Shown here piece after piece: positions 27,057-37,027 of a DNA stretch of 64,000 nucleotides (within the stretch, counting starts at the first letter, position 1; each line of letters starts with the position of its first letter). A program made the translations under genes and the position numbers. The stretch lies in contig NZ_CP072597.1 in NCBI RefSeq assembly GCF_018847975.1, positions 1,240,001 through 1,304,000 of the forward strand. Direction: 5' to 3'. The notes below the pieces were generated by a model. It made no database searches. It was not told where the DNA came from and was given only the letters and a program-made list of their open reading frames with translations. This DNA comes from Lysobacter sp. K5869 (GTDB lineage Bacteria; Pseudomonadota; Gammaproteobacteria; Xanthomonadales; Xanthomonadaceae).

Positions 27057-29729
27057 ATGAACGTGCGTAACCGTTGTTCGCGTTTGAGCCTTGCGATCTT
27101 CGCCGCGCTGCTCGCCGGCCACGCCGCCGCGCAAGAGGCCGCGCCCGCCGCGGCGGACGATGCGCGCGCCGCCGCGTCGTCGAAACAAGCCACCGATTTG
27201 GATTCGGTGATCGTCACCGTCGAGCGCCGCGCGCAGAGCCTGCAGAAGTACGCCGGCACCGCGCAGGCGCTGTCGCAGGACGATCTGCGCGGGCTCGGCA
27301 TCAACAACGAACTGCGCCAGATCCAGGTGGCCGTGCCCGGCTTGAGCATCGCCAATCAGGAAGGCGCCACCGAGGTCTTCATCCGCGGCGTCGGTTCGTC
27401 GAACAATACCGAACTCGGCGATCCCGGCGCGGCGCCGCACATCAACGGCGCCTACATCCCGCGTCCGCGCGGCCTGGGCGGCATGTTCTTCGATCTGGAA
27501 CGGGTCGAGATCAACAAGGGCCCGCAAGGCACGCTGCGCGGCCGCAACGCGCTGGCCGGCACGCTCAACATCGTGACCAAGAAGCCCGAGCTGGGCGGAG
27601 CATTCAGCGGCTACGTGCAGGGCGAAGTCGGCAACCGCGATCAGAAGGGCTACGAGACCGCGCTGAACTTCCCGCTCGGCGAATACGCCGCGCTGCGCTT
27701 CTCGGGCTATCACGTCGAGAAGGAAGCCGGCTTCAAGAACGTCGGCCTGTGGCAGCACCTCAAGCCCGCCGGCATCCAGGACGACAGCGCCGGCCGCTTG
27801 TCGTTCCTGTACGAACCCGACGAGAAGCTGCAAGTGTTCGCGATGCTCGACGTCGGCCGCGAGCTCGGCACCGGCTATCCGGGTGCGGGCGTGTTCCGCG
27901 CCGCGCAGGCCGGGTTCAAGCCGGAGGACATCGACCTGCGCTCGGTGGTCTATCGCGGCGTACAGGGCAAGGTCGACAACAAGCTGTGGGGCTTCCAGGG
28001 CCAGGTGCGCTACGACTTCGGCAACGTCAATCTGGAGTACAGCGGCAGCTATCGCGACGTCGATTACTTCCAGATCAACGCCGCCGCCGACGGCAACAGC
28101 TGGCCGGGCCGCGACCTGCGCGCGCGTCCGGCCGGCGAGCCGGCGACCTGGGGCGGCGTGGACTACGACAACTTCGGCACCAACTACCTGCAAGCGCGTT
28201 CGCAATCGCAAACCCACGAACTGCGCTTGTCCTCCGACGACGACGCGCGCTTCCGCTGGACCACCGGCGGCTTCTACTTCCACGAAAAGCAACAGGTCGG
28301 TTTCTTCGCCCTAGCCGACAAGGGCGCGTTCTACTCGGGCACCGAATTCACCATGCCCGACGTCGACGGTCGCTCGTGGGCGGCCTACGGCGACGGCACC
28401 TTCGACGTCAACGAACGCTTCCGGGTCAAGGGCGGCCTGCGCTACACCGAGGAACGCAAGTCGCGCGACGGCATCGGCGGCAACTGGACCATTGGCCTGG
28501 GCGGCGACGGCGGCGTGTTCCAGACCCGCCTGGGCACCGAAGGCTTCATGCCGACCTTGCTCGACCGGCCGAGCTTCGACGTCACCGGCCTCACCAGCAA
28601 CGCCGATCTCGCCCGCTTCCTCTTGCAAGGCATCCTGCGCGCCGGCGCGCGCGACACCATGCAGCAGCAACTGGCGGGCATCGTCGACGGCAGCCGTCCG
28701 AACGGCACCTGCGTCGACCGCCCCGACACCGGCGGCAACACCGTGAACTGCCCGGCCAACGGCCAGCACAGCTTCGTGGTGCTGGGCGTGCCGTCGCCCC
28801 AGCACGGCTCCAGCGCGTTCGAGTTCACCGACTGGCGCCTGGGCTTCGAGTACGACCTGTCGCCGCGCAACCTGCTCTACGCGACGGTCTCCACCGGCCA
28901 CAAGGCCGGCGGCTTCAACGACAGCTTCGACGTCAACGTGATTCCGGAAACCTACAAGCCGGAGAAGCTGACCGCGTTCGAGATCGGCTCGAAGAATTCG
29001 TTCGAATTCCTCGGCCGCACCTCGACCTTCAACATCAGCGGTTTCTACTACGACTACGACGATCAGGTGTTCCAGGACCTGAGCGTGATCGCGTTCAATC
29101 CCGATGGCGAGGCCACCGGCTTCGCTTTGGTCAACCGCAACGTCGGCAAGTCCGAGCTGTACGGCGTGGAAGCCGAGGGCCGGTTCCGCTTCGGCGCGGG
29201 CTTCACCCTGGATCTCAACGCGCTGTACCTGCACACCAAGATCAAGCAGGGCGTCGTCGCCGACGTGCGCAGCCAGGACTTCGGCAACGGCGGCATCACC
29301 TCGCAGATCGATCTGTCCGGCAACGAGTTGCCGCTGTCGTCGAAGTACACCTTCAACGCGCGCTTGCAGCAGGCCTTCGACGTGCCGGGCGGTACCTTCG
29401 ACTGGCAGATCCTCGCCGCGTACCGCTCTTCGTTCTTCCTGACCCAGTACAACGACCGGCCGGTGACGTTCCTGCGCGACACCGCCGGCACCGTGGATCG
29501 CGTCGAGGATTCGGCCACGGCCGGCTTCCCGGACCGTCAGGACGGCTTCACCCAGATCAACGCCGGCGCCGGCTACACCACATCGAACGGTGCGTGGCGC
29601 TTCGAGTTGTGGGGCGCGAACCTGACCAACAAGGACATCTCGCAGAAGGCCTTGGTGGGTTCGGGCGTGAACACGCGCTTCCTCAACGACGCGCGCAGCT
29701 ACGGCGTGCGCGTGCGTTGGAATTTCTGA
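27057..29729 (+). CDS. TonB-dependent receptor
   Basis: 890 residues, preceded by a GGGGAGGGGATG purine tract. The signal peptide (SLAILAALLAGHAAAQ-like) is followed by the TonB box region (DLDSVIVTVERRAQSLQKY). The plug contains VFIRGVGSS, FFDLERVEINKGPQGTLRG and TLNIVTKKPELGG, and the barrel ends in GVRVRWNF with terminal Phe. The plug type is the OAR/iron-complex-like group often recruited for sugar uptake. Position between a LacI-type operator and a sodium/sugar symporter, with a GH3 glucosidase nearby, supports oligosaccharide (beta-glucoside or glucan fragment) import rather than iron; substrate is inference. Confidence 0.93.
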   Translation: MNVRNRCSRLSLAIFAALLAGHAAAQEAAPAAADDARAAASSKQATDLDSVIVTVERRAQSLQKYAGTAQALSQDDLRGLGINNELRQIQVAVPGLSIANQEGATEVFIRGVGSSNNTELGDPGAAPHINGAYIPRPRGLGGMFFDLERVEINKGPQGTLRGRNALAGTLNIVTKKPELGGAFSGYVQGEVGNRDQKGYETALNFPLGEYAALRFSGYHVEKEAGFKNVGLWQHLKPAGIQDDSAGRLSFLYEPDEKLQVFAMLDVGRELGTGYPGAGVFRAAQAGFKPEDIDLRSVVYRGVQGKVDNKLWGFQGQVRYDFGNVNLEYSGSYRDVDYFQINAAADGNSWPGRDLRARPAGEPATWGGVDYDNFGTNYLQARSQSQTHELRLSSDDDARFRWTTGGFYFHEKQQVGFFALADKGAFYSGTEFTMPDVDGRSWAAYGDGTFDVNERFRVKGGLRYTEERKSRDGIGGNWTIGLGGDGGVFQTRLGTEGFMPTLLDRPSFDVTGLTSNADLARFLLQGILRAGARDTMQQQLAGIVDGSRPNGTCVDRPDTGGNTVNCPANGQHSFVVLGVPSPQHGSSAFEFTDWRLGFEYDLSPRNLLYATVSTGHKAGGFNDSFDVNVIPETYKPEKLTAFEIGSKNSFEFLGRTSTFNISGFYYDYDDQVFQDLSVIAFNPDGEATGFALVNRNVGKSELYGVEAEGRFRFGAGFTLDLNALYLHTKIKQGVVADVRSQDFGNGGITSQIDLSGNELPLSSKYTFNARLQQAFDVPGGTFDWQILAAYRSSFFLTQYNDRPVTFLRDTAGTVDRVEDSATAGFPDRQDGFTQINAGAGYTTSNGAWRFELWGANLTNKDISQKALVGSGVNTRFLNDARSYGVRVRWNF

Positions 29730-30018
29730 TGGCGGAGGTCCGGCGGCCGCGGTCATCGCGATCCGCGGCGCTATCGGCCATGACTGTGCGGCGTCCCTGC
29801 CTCGCTGCTTCGTCCCGCGCGTGTCCCCACGGCGCGCGGGCGGAGCGGCGGGGTGTCGTCGGATCCGCCGATGCGGCGCCGCCGCATTTTTCCGGCCCCG
29901 CGCCCCTGCGCCACCCCATTGCAATCGAATTCTTGCGCGAAACCCGCACCGAACCGTGGCCAGTCCGATCCGCCGCGGGTAGAACGGACGCCACCGCGCT
30001 GCGCATCCACGGTCCCGC

Positions 30019-31584
30019 ATGAAACTTTCCTTGCTCGACACCGCCATCGTCCTGGCCTATCTCGCCGGCGTGTTCGTCCTCGCCCAATGGGTCTCGCGCG
30101 AGAAGGGCGGGCACGAGAAAACCGCCAAGGATTACTTCCTCGCCAGCAAGGCGTTGCCGTGGTGGGCCATCGGCGCCTCGCTGATCGCCGCCAATATCTC
30201 CGCCGAACAGATCATCGGCATGTCCGGCTCCGGTTATGCGCTGGGTTTGGCCATCGCCTCCTACGAATGGATGGCGGCGGCGACGCTGCTGGTGGTCGGC
30301 AAGTTCTTCTTGCCGGTGTTCCTGCGCAACGGCATCCACACCATGCCGCAGTTCCTGGAGGAGCGTTACGGCAACCGCATCCGCACGCTGATGGCGGTGT
30401 TCTGGCTCGGCTTGTACGTGTTCGTCAATCTGACGTCGATCGTCTGGCTCGGCTCGATCGCGGTGGCGCAGGTGACCGGCATGGACCAGATGCTGGCGTT
30501 GACCTTGCTGGGCGCGTTCGCGCTGGCGTATCAGCTCTACGGTGGGCTCAAAGCGGTCGCGCTGACCGACATCGTGCAAGTCACCTTGCTGGTGCTCGGC
30601 GGCTTGTTGGTCGCGGGACTGACGCTGAGCAAGATCGGCGACGGCGCGGGCATCCTCGCCGGCTTCGACAAACTGATGGCCGCGCATCCCGAACATTTCC
30701 ACATGATCCTGCCCAAGGACAGCCCGCACTACGACAAGTTGCCGGGCCTGGGCGTGCTGCTCGGCGGCCTGTGGATCGCGCATCTGAGCTACTGGGGCTT
30801 CAACCAGTACATCATCCAGCGCGCGCTCGCCGCCAAGGATCTCAACGAAGCGCAGAAGGGCATCGTGTTCGCCGCCGCGCTGAAGATCGTGCTGCCGGTG
30901 ATCGTGGTGCTGCCGGGCATCGCCGCGGTGGTGCTGTCGCCGGGGCTGGAGCGCTCGGACGATGCGTATCCGGCGATGATGGCCCTGCTGCCGCCCGGCG
31001 TGCTCGGCCTGGTGTTCGCGGCGCTGGTCGCGGCGATCGTTGCGTCGTTGGCGTCGAAGATCAATTCGGTGGCGACGATCTTCACCCTGGATTTCTACGC
31101 CAAGCGCCGCACCGATGCGAGCGAGCGCCAGCTGGTGCGGGTCGGCCGCATCGCCGCGGCGGTGGCGATCTTCATCGCCATCCTGACCGCGCGGCCGTTG
31201 CTCGGCGGCTTCGATCAGGGCTTCCAGTACATCCAGGAATACACCGGCTTCTTCACCCCGGGGATCGTGGTGATCTTTCTGTTCGGCCTGTTCTGGAAGC
31301 GCGCCAACGAGGCCGGCGCGCTCGCCGCCGCGGGCGGCTCGATCGCGTTCTCGCTGCTGTTCAAGTACGCGGTGTGGACCGACATGTCCTTCGTCAACCG
31401 CATCGGCGTGACGTTCGTGCTGTCGGCGGCGCTGATGGCCGCGGTGTCGCTGGCGACTGCGCCGCCGGCCGCGCGCGACCGCATCCGCCACGACGGCGTC
31501 AGCTACGCCACCGCGCCGGCGTGGAACGTCGCGGCGCTGGCGGTGCTGGCGATCCTGATCGCGCTGTACGCCGCGTTCTGGTGA
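30019..31584 (+). CDS. Sodium/solute symporter (SSS family), SGLT-like
   Basis: 521 residues from ATG 30019, with about 14 hydrophobic segments. Family hallmarks: DYFLASKALPWWAIGASLIAAN with the following SAEQIIGMSGSGYA, MPQFLEERYGNRIRT, and WGFNQYIIQRALAAKD, close to the Vibrio sodium/galactose transporter and other sodium/glucose symporters. It should carry the monosaccharide produced in the periplasm across the inner membrane with sodium. It follows the receptor gene after 289 bp with no terminator seen, so co-expression is likely. Confidence 0.9.
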   Translation: MKLSLLDTAIVLAYLAGVFVLAQWVSREKGGHEKTAKDYFLASKALPWWAIGASLIAANISAEQIIGMSGSGYALGLAIASYEWMAAATLLVVGKFFLPVFLRNGIHTMPQFLEERYGNRIRTLMAVFWLGLYVFVNLTSIVWLGSIAVAQVTGMDQMLALTLLGAFALAYQLYGGLKAVALTDIVQVTLLVLGGLLVAGLTLSKIGDGAGILAGFDKLMAAHPEHFHMILPKDSPHYDKLPGLGVLLGGLWIAHLSYWGFNQYIIQRALAAKDLNEAQKGIVFAAALKIVLPVIVVLPGIAAVVLSPGLERSDDAYPAMMALLPPGVLGLVFAALVAAIVASLASKINSVATIFTLDFYAKRRTDASERQLVRVGRIAAAVAIFIAILTARPLLGGFDQGFQYIQEYTGFFTPGIVVIFLFGLFWKRANEAGALAAAGGSIAFSLLFKYAVWTDMSFVNRIGVTFVLSAALMAAVSLATAPPAARDRIRHDGVSYATAPAWNVAALAVLAILIALYAAFW

Positions 31585-31631
31585 CGGCGCCGGCGCGAGC
31601 GACGGTTCGTCCTCGCGCCGCCGCGCGCGCC

Positions 31632-32657
31632 TCAGCGCTTGCGCGCGCGCGGCTTGCCGACCGCGCCGGTCGACTTGCGCAGCTGCAGTTCGTACGGCGC
31701 CAGAATCAGTTGGCCGGCGTCGGGCGCCTTGATCCGCTTGAACAGCTCGTGCGTGGCCAGCCGGCCCATCTCACGGGTGGGTTGGCGCACCGTGGTCAGC
31801 GGCGGATAGATCTGGCGCGACAGCGGCGTGTCGTCGAAGCCGCACACCGATACGTCGCCGGGAATCGACAAGCCCATTTCGCTGGCGGTGCGGATGGTAC
31901 CGGCGGCCATGTCGTCGTTGGCGGCGAAGATCGCGGTCGGCGGATCGTCCATCAACAGCAGCCGCTGCGCGCAGATCGCGCCGGTGTCGTAGTGGAAATC
32001 GCCTTCGGCCACCAACCGCGGATCGAACTCGATGCCGGCCGCTTTGAGCCCGTCGCGATAGCCGTTCATGCGCCACTGGCTCGCGCCGTGTTCGGCATGG
32101 CCGGTGATGTGGGCGATGCGGCGGTGGCCGAGCGAGACCAGATGCGCCATCAACTCGCGCACCGCGCGTTCTTCGTCCAACACCACGCCGATGCGCTCGC
32201 CGCGCAGCTTGGGCGAGATGTTGGCGTAGGGGATGCGCAGCTGGCCGAGCCGCTTCATCAGGCCGGGATGATCGGTCAGCGGCGGCGTCAGCACCAAACC
32301 GTCGGCGCGCGAGCGCTGCACGATTTCGTCGACGTGCGCCACCAGCTTCTTGTCGGTGAAGTTCACCGGCGCCAGCATCAGGTTGTAGTGCTGGCTGTTG
32401 CAGGCGTCGAGCATGCCGGCCTGCACTTCCATCAGATAATTGCTGGACGGATTGTCGTACAGCAGCGCGACCAGGAACGAACGCTGCCCCGCGAGGCTGC
32501 GCGCCGACGGATTCGGCCGGTACTGCAGCTTGCGCGCGGCGGCCTCCACGCGCTTGCGCGTGTCTTCGCTGACGTTGGGTTCTTGGTTGAGCACGCGCGA
32601 AACGGTCTTCATCGACACGCCCGCCGCCTCCGCCACATCTTCGATGCGCACCCGCAT
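31632..32657 (-). CDS. LacI-family transcriptional regulator
   Basis: 341 residues from ATG 32657, where the helix-turn-helix begins at once (RIEDVAEAAGVSMKTVSRVL); the open frame upstream adds 21 residues without a domain. The hinge region (YRPNPSARSLAGQRS) leads to a periplasmic-binding-like effector domain with the typical FAANDDMAAG motif. It binds palindromic operators and is released by a sugar ligand. It converges on the symporter gene and diverges from the GH3 glucosidase gene, so it probably controls this locus through the operator at 26916 and possibly the one at 10013. Confidence 0.92.
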   Translation of the reverse strand: MRVRIEDVAEAAGVSMKTVSRVLNQEPNVSEDTRKRVEAAARKLQYRPNPSARSLAGQRSFLVALLYDNPSSNYLMEVQAGMLDACNSQHYNLMLAPVNFTDKKLVAHVDEIVQRSRADGLVLTPPLTDHPGLMKRLGQLRIPYANISPKLRGERIGVVLDEERAVRELMAHLVSLGHRRIAHITGHAEHGASQWRMNGYRDGLKAAGIEFDPRLVAEGDFHYDTGAICAQRLLLMDDPPTAIFAANDDMAAGTIRTASEMGLSIPGDVSVCGFDDTPLSRQIYPPLTTVRQPTREMGRLATHELFKRIKAPDAGQLILAPYELQLRKSTGAVGKPRARKR

Positions 32658-32791
32658 GACCGGTCTGTTTCCTTGCTGCGTGTAGGCCGCATTCTGCCAG
32701 AACGCGCGGGCGGAACTCATCTGTTTTCGCGGCGTTTCGGCCGAACCGGCCGATGCGGCGCCCTTATCTTCCTCGCCTCCAGGAGCGACCC

Positions 32792-35383
32792 ATGAACGCC
32801 GCCTCCCACCCGCCCCGGCGCGCCGCCGCTGTCTCGATCCAAATCGCCGCGCCGCGACCGCGGCGCTTGGCCTGGGCCTTGTTGCTGGCCTTGGCGCCGG
32901 CGTGGCCGGTCATCGCGCAGGCGCCGGACGCGAGCGTGCATCCGGCGCAATGGCCCGCGCTGAAACCGCCGATCCCGCGCGACGCGAAGCTTGAGGCGCG
33001 CATCCAGGCGCTGCTGGCGAAGATGAGCGTGGAGGAGAAGGTCGGCCAGATCGTGCAGGCCGACATCAACAGCGCCACGCCCGAGGACGTGCGCAAGTAC
33101 CACATCGGCTCGGTGCTGGCCGGCGGCAACTCCGAGCCCGGCGGCGTGTCCGAACCGGGCGGCAACTACGCCGCGCCGCCGAAGGAATGGCTGGAGATCG
33201 CCGACAAGTTCTATGCCGCCTCGATGGACGGCGGCGACGGCAAGGTCGCGATTCCGATCATGTTCGGCATCGACGCGGTGCACGGCCACAACAATCTGAT
33301 CGGCGCGACCTTGTTCCCGCACAACATCGGCTTGGGCGCGATGCGCAATCCCGCGCTGATCCGCCGCATCGGCGCGGCCACCGCGGCCGAGGTGCGCAGC
33401 ACCGGCATGGAGTGGACGTTCGCGCCGACTTTGACCGTGCCGCGCGACGACCGTTGGGGTCGCACCTACGAAGGCTACTCGGAAGATCCCAGGTTGGTAG
33501 CGAGCTACGCCGCGGCGGCGATCGAAGGCCTGCAGGGCAAGCTCGGCAGCAAGGAATTTCTCGACGGGTCGCACGTGATCGCTTCGGCCAAGCATTTCCT
33601 CGCCGACGGCGGCACTTTCGAAGGGCGCGATCAAGGCGACGCCAAGATCGGCGAGCGGGAATTGCGCGAGATCCACGGGGCCGGCTATCCGCCCGCGTTG
33701 AAGGCCGGCGCGCAAACGGTGATGGCTTCGTTCTCGAGTTGGAACGGCGCCAAGATGCACGGCAACCACGCATTGTTGACCGACGTGCTCAAGGGGCGCA
33801 TGGGCTTCGACGGTTTCGTCGTCGGCGATTGGAACGCGCACGGGCAGTTGCCCGGTTGCGCCAACGACAACTGCGCGGCAGCGTTCAACGCCGGCGTGGA
33901 CATGCTGATGGCGCCGGACAGTTGGCGCGGCTATTACGACAACGCGCTCAAGCAAGTCAAAAGCGGCGAGATCGCCATGGCCCGGCTCGACGATGCGGTG
34001 ACGCGGATCTTGCGGGTGAAGCTGCGCCTGGGTTTGTTCGAGGCGGGTTTGCCGTCGAAGCGGCCGCTCGGCGGCAAGTTCGAGCTGCTCGGCAGCCCCG
34101 AGCATCGCGCCATCGCGCGGCAGGCGGTGCGCGAGTCGCTGGTGCTGTTGAAGAACGACAGCGGCGTGCTGCCGATCGCGCCGAAGTCGCGGGTGCTGGT
34201 GTTCGGCGACGGCGCCGACAACGTCGCCAAGCAATCCGGCGGCTGGACTTTGAACTGGCAGGGCACCGGGCTCAAACCCTCGGATTTCCCGCATGCGCAA
34301 TCGATCTGGGCCGGCCTGCGCGAGCAGATCGAAGCCGCGGGCGGGCGCGCCGAGTTGTCGGTGGACGGCAAGTACGCGGACAAGCCCGACGTGGCGATCT
34401 TCGTCTATGGCGAAGATCCTTACGCCGAGTTCCAGGGCGATCTGCGCATCGCCACCTTCCGCGGCACGCGCAATCCGGAATTGGAGACGATCAAGCGGCT
34501 CAAGGCCGAAGGCGTGCCGGTGGTGAGCGTGTTCCTGTCGGGCCGGCCGCTGTGGGCCAATCGCGAGATCAACGCGTCGGACGCGTTCGTCGCCGCGTGG
34601 CTGCCGGGGTCGGAAGGCGGCGGCATCGCCGACGTGCTGCTGCGCAAGGCCGATGGCGCGGTGCAGAACGACTTCAAGGGCAAGCTGTCGTACTCGTGGC
34701 CGCGCAGCGCGGTACAGGTGGTCAACGTCGGCGATAAGGCGTACTCGCCGCAGTTCGCGTTCGGCTACGGGTTGAGCTATGCCAAGGGCGGCAAGGTCGG
34801 GGCGCTGTCGGAAGATCCGGGCACGCCGGATCTCGATCAGCGTTCGATGAGTTTCCTCGCCCGCGGCGCGTTGCCGCGCGGCTGGCGGCTGCGCGTGGAC
34901 TCGCAAGGCAAGCGCAGCGACGCGGCCAAGCCGCCGTTGGCGAGCGCCGACGGCGCGCTGGCGGTGACGGCGGTGGATTACAAGGCGCAGGAAGACGCGT
35001 GGCGGGCCGAGTGGAAGGGCGAGGCGCGGCTGGATCTGGTCGCCGACGCGCCGGTGGAGTTGGTGCGCGAGACCAACGGCGACGTGCAGTTGCTGATCGC
35101 GCTCAAGGCCGACGCGGTCGGCGCGGGCGAGGCTTATCTGACCGCGCAGTGCGGGCCGAAGTGCGAGGCGAAGCTGCCGTTCGGCGGGATTCTGCGCGGC
35201 TTGCCGCGCGGGCAGTGGCAGCGCATCGGCGTGCCGCTCAAGTGCGTGCGCGCGGCGGGGGGCGATATGGGCAAGCTGGAATCGCCGTTCGGTTTGCTGG
35301 CGCCGAAGGGAACCGTGGTGACGCTGCATGAGGTCGCGTACGGGACCGATGCGGAGCGAGTGGTGGAGTGCAAGCGGCAGTGA
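32792..35383 (+). CDS. Beta-glucosidase / exo-glucan glucohydrolase (GH3)
   Basis: 863 residues from ATG 32792 with AGGAG at 32781. The N-terminus has a long basic region before the signal core (LAWALLLALAPAWPVIAQ). Catalytic barrel: LLAKMSVEEKVGQIVQADI, the substrate loop GTFEGRDQGD, and nucleophile Asp in FVVGDWNAHG. The second GH3 domain contains LKNDSGVLPIA and KQSGGWTLNWQGTG, close to ExoP-type 1,4-beta-glucan glucohydrolases. The C-terminal 200 residues resemble the ExoP carbohydrate-binding-like module. It should release glucose from beta-glucans or cello-oligosaccharides in the periplasm or outside, feeding the symporter upstream. Confidence 0.93.
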   Translation: MNAASHPPRRAAAVSIQIAAPRPRRLAWALLLALAPAWPVIAQAPDASVHPAQWPALKPPIPRDAKLEARIQALLAKMSVEEKVGQIVQADINSATPEDVRKYHIGSVLAGGNSEPGGVSEPGGNYAAPPKEWLEIADKFYAASMDGGDGKVAIPIMFGIDAVHGHNNLIGATLFPHNIGLGAMRNPALIRRIGAATAAEVRSTGMEWTFAPTLTVPRDDRWGRTYEGYSEDPRLVASYAAAAIEGLQGKLGSKEFLDGSHVIASAKHFLADGGTFEGRDQGDAKIGERELREIHGAGYPPALKAGAQTVMASFSSWNGAKMHGNHALLTDVLKGRMGFDGFVVGDWNAHGQLPGCANDNCAAAFNAGVDMLMAPDSWRGYYDNALKQVKSGEIAMARLDDAVTRILRVKLRLGLFEAGLPSKRPLGGKFELLGSPEHRAIARQAVRESLVLLKNDSGVLPIAPKSRVLVFGDGADNVAKQSGGWTLNWQGTGLKPSDFPHAQSIWAGLREQIEAAGGRAELSVDGKYADKPDVAIFVYGEDPYAEFQGDLRIATFRGTRNPELETIKRLKAEGVPVVSVFLSGRPLWANREINASDAFVAAWLPGSEGGGIADVLLRKADGAVQNDFKGKLSYSWPRSAVQVVNVGDKAYSPQFAFGYGLSYAKGGKVGALSEDPGTPDLDQRSMSFLARGALPRGWRLRVDSQGKRSDAAKPPLASADGALAVTAVDYKAQEDAWRAEWKGEARLDLVADAPVELVRETNGDVQLLIALKADAVGAGEAYLTAQCGPKCEAKLPFGGILRGLPRGQWQRIGVPLKCVRAAGGDMGKLESPFGLLAPKGTVVTLHEVAYGTDAERVVECKRQ

Positions 35384-35517
35384 GCCGGAGGGGACGCTCT
35401 CGTTGCTATCGTGGCGAGGCGTAGCTCGCCGCGCTGAGCGCTGCTGGATTCCCGCGCCGCGTTCGCGGGCATCCAGGGCTTCGCCGAACGTCCGTTGCCG
35501 TCGTTCCAGCGAGCGCT

Positions 35518-35636
35518 GGAATCCATTTTGCTTTCGGCTTCTGGGAGCGGTACGCGGAGCAAAGGCAAAGTCAAAATGGATTCCGGCGCTCGCCGGAATG
35601 ACGGGATGGATTCCGACTTTCGCCGGAATGACGGGG
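35518..35636. repeat. ATTCCGG palindromic repeat cluster
   Basis: GGAATCCATTTTG (35518-35530) is inverted at CAAAATGGATTCC (about 35572-35584), and the right side carries two tandem copies of a GGATTCCG..CGCCGGAATGACGGG unit (35578-35636). The gap 35384-35766 (383 bp) holds only this cluster and the promoter region of the next gene. The same family forms the element at 37802-37895. Confidence 0.8.
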
Positions 35637-35766
35637 TGGGCAGGATCGCCGCGGAACCTCGCGGTCTTGCTTCGCCATCGCCCGTCGGCAACCTTCCAAC
35701 CACAGGCATGGACACTTTGTCCTGTGGCAGTTTGCCGCACTCCCGCCGCGCGGGGCCGGGCGTAGG

Positions 35767-36372
35767 ATGCCGCGCATGAACGCAACCACGCCCCCTCGTG
35801 CCGTTGTGAACGGCCTCCCCGGCCCGGGTCTGATCGTCGACGACGACGGCACCTACGCCGCCACTTTGCAACGCAGCCTCGCCCGTCGCGGCATCGAGGC
35901 CCGCACCGCCGGCAGCGTGGGCGAGGCCTTGGATCAGGCCTTGCTGCAGGTGCCCGCATTCGCCTTGGTCGATCTCAAGCTCGGCGCCGATTCGGGGCTG
36001 CAGTTGATCCGGCCGCTGCGCGAGTTGCGCGCCGACATGCGCATCGTCTTGGTTACCGGCTACGCCAGCGTCGCCACCGCGGTCGATGCGATCAAGCGCG
36101 GCGCCGACGATTACCTGCCCAAGCCGGCCAGCATCGGCGCGATCCTCGCGGCGCTCGGCATCGATTCGCCCGATACCGCGCCGCTGCCGGCGTCGACGCC
36201 GGATACGATGATGCCGCTGCGGCGCTTGGAGTGGGAGCATATCCAGCAGGCGCTCAACGACACCGGCGGCAATATTTCGGCGACGGCGCGCTTGCTTGGG
36301 ATGCACCGGCGTTCGTTGCAGCGCAAGCTTGGCAAGCGGCCGGGGCCGGAGCGCAGCGTCGTCGGCTTGTAG
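35767..36372 (+). CDS. RegA/PrrA/ActR-type response regulator
   Basis: 201 residues (a second ATG lies three codons inside). Receiver with acidic residues in LIVDDDGTY and phospho-acceptor D69 in VDLKLGADSGL, conserved VTGYAS and KPAS. After a short Pro-rich linker comes a Fis-type helix-turn-helix (WEHIQQALNDTGGNISATAR, LLGMHRRSLQRKLGKR), the hallmark of the RegA family of redox-responsive regulators. The usual neighbour, a RegB-like histidine kinase, is absent. The nearby PCuAC and Sco copper chaperones for cytochrome oxidase assembly fit the redox theme, but control of those genes is inference. Confidence 0.88.
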   Translation: MPRMNATTPPRAVVNGLPGPGLIVDDDGTYAATLQRSLARRGIEARTAGSVGEALDQALLQVPAFALVDLKLGADSGLQLIRPLRELRADMRIVLVTGYASVATAVDAIKRGADDYLPKPASIGAILAALGIDSPDTAPLPASTPDTMMPLRRLEWEHIQQALNDTGGNISATARLLGMHRRSLQRKLGKRPGPERSVVGL

Positions 36373-36391
36373 CGATTGCGGCCGAAGCCCC

Positions 36392-36560
36392 TGTAGGAGC
36401 GGCGTGAGCCGCGACCAACCGAAGCGGCCGAATACCACGCCGATTGCCGAAGCTCGTCCGAATCGGCGCTGGCTTTAGAGCTGTTGCCTGAACAGACGGG
36501 CTTTGGTTGGCGCGCTTTCGTTCATCGCTTCGGTTGATCGCGGCTCACGCCGCTCCTACA
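36392..36560. repeat. REPIN-like element, long form (copy A)
   Basis: 169 bp bounded by TGTAGGAGCGGCGTGAGCCG and its inverse; the terminal inverted repeats extend about 35 bp with one mismatch (through CCAACCGAAGCG). It is homologous along its length to the element at 40526-40697. Located between convergent genes. Confidence 0.9.
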
Positions 36561-36566
36561 GGTAGA

Positions 36567-37019
36567 TCACGAGGCCGGCGTCGCGAGCGGGCGGATTTCG
36601 GCTTGCACCTCTTGCTCACTGCGCTTGCCGCCGGCGTCTTCGAACACCAAGGTCAGCGCGACCGTCGCGCCGACCCGCAGCGGCTGCTTCAAGCCGATCA
36701 GCATCAAGTGATAGCCGCCCGGCGCCAGCGCGACGGCGCGGCCTTTCGGCAAGTCCAGCGCGGCGACTTGGCGCATGCGCATGGTCTGCCCTTGCATCGC
36801 CATCTCGTGCACTTCGACGTGTTCGGCCGCGGGCGAACGCGCGCCGATCAGGCGCAGGTCGCGCGCGGCGGTCAAGCGCATGAACGCGCCGGTCGCCGGC
36901 TGCTGCGCCACGGTCGCGCGCACCCACGGCGCGTCCACGGCCACTTGCGCCCAGGCGGCGGGCGCCGCGCACAGCAGCACGGCGGCGAACAAAGCGGAGC
37001 GGAAACGGTGCGTGCGCAT
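36567..37019 (-). CDS. PCuAC-type periplasmic copper chaperone
   Basis: 150 residues from ATG 37019. Signal peptide (LFAAVLLCAAPAAWA) followed by the PCuAC domain: APWVRATVAQQPATGAFMRL and the copper motif H-x-M ... M ... H-x-M formed by HEMAMQGQTMRMR and GGYHLMLIGL. It carries Cu(I) in the periplasm for delivery to the CuA site of cytochrome c oxidase, usually together with a Sco protein, which is encoded 8 bp upstream in the same operon. Confidence 0.93.
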   Translation of the reverse strand: MRTHRFRSALFAAVLLCAAPAAWAQVAVDAPWVRATVAQQPATGAFMRLTAARDLRLIGARSPAAEHVEVHEMAMQGQTMRMRQVAALDLPKGRAVALAPGGYHLMLIGLKQPLRVGATVALTLVFEDAGGKRSEQEVQAEIRPLATPAS

Positions 37020-37027
37020 GCGCGGCC

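Noticed and set aside
32717..35959. 1080-codon minus-strand frame across the GH3 gene
   Set aside because: Shadow of the GH3 gene; His/Arg-rich and without motifs.
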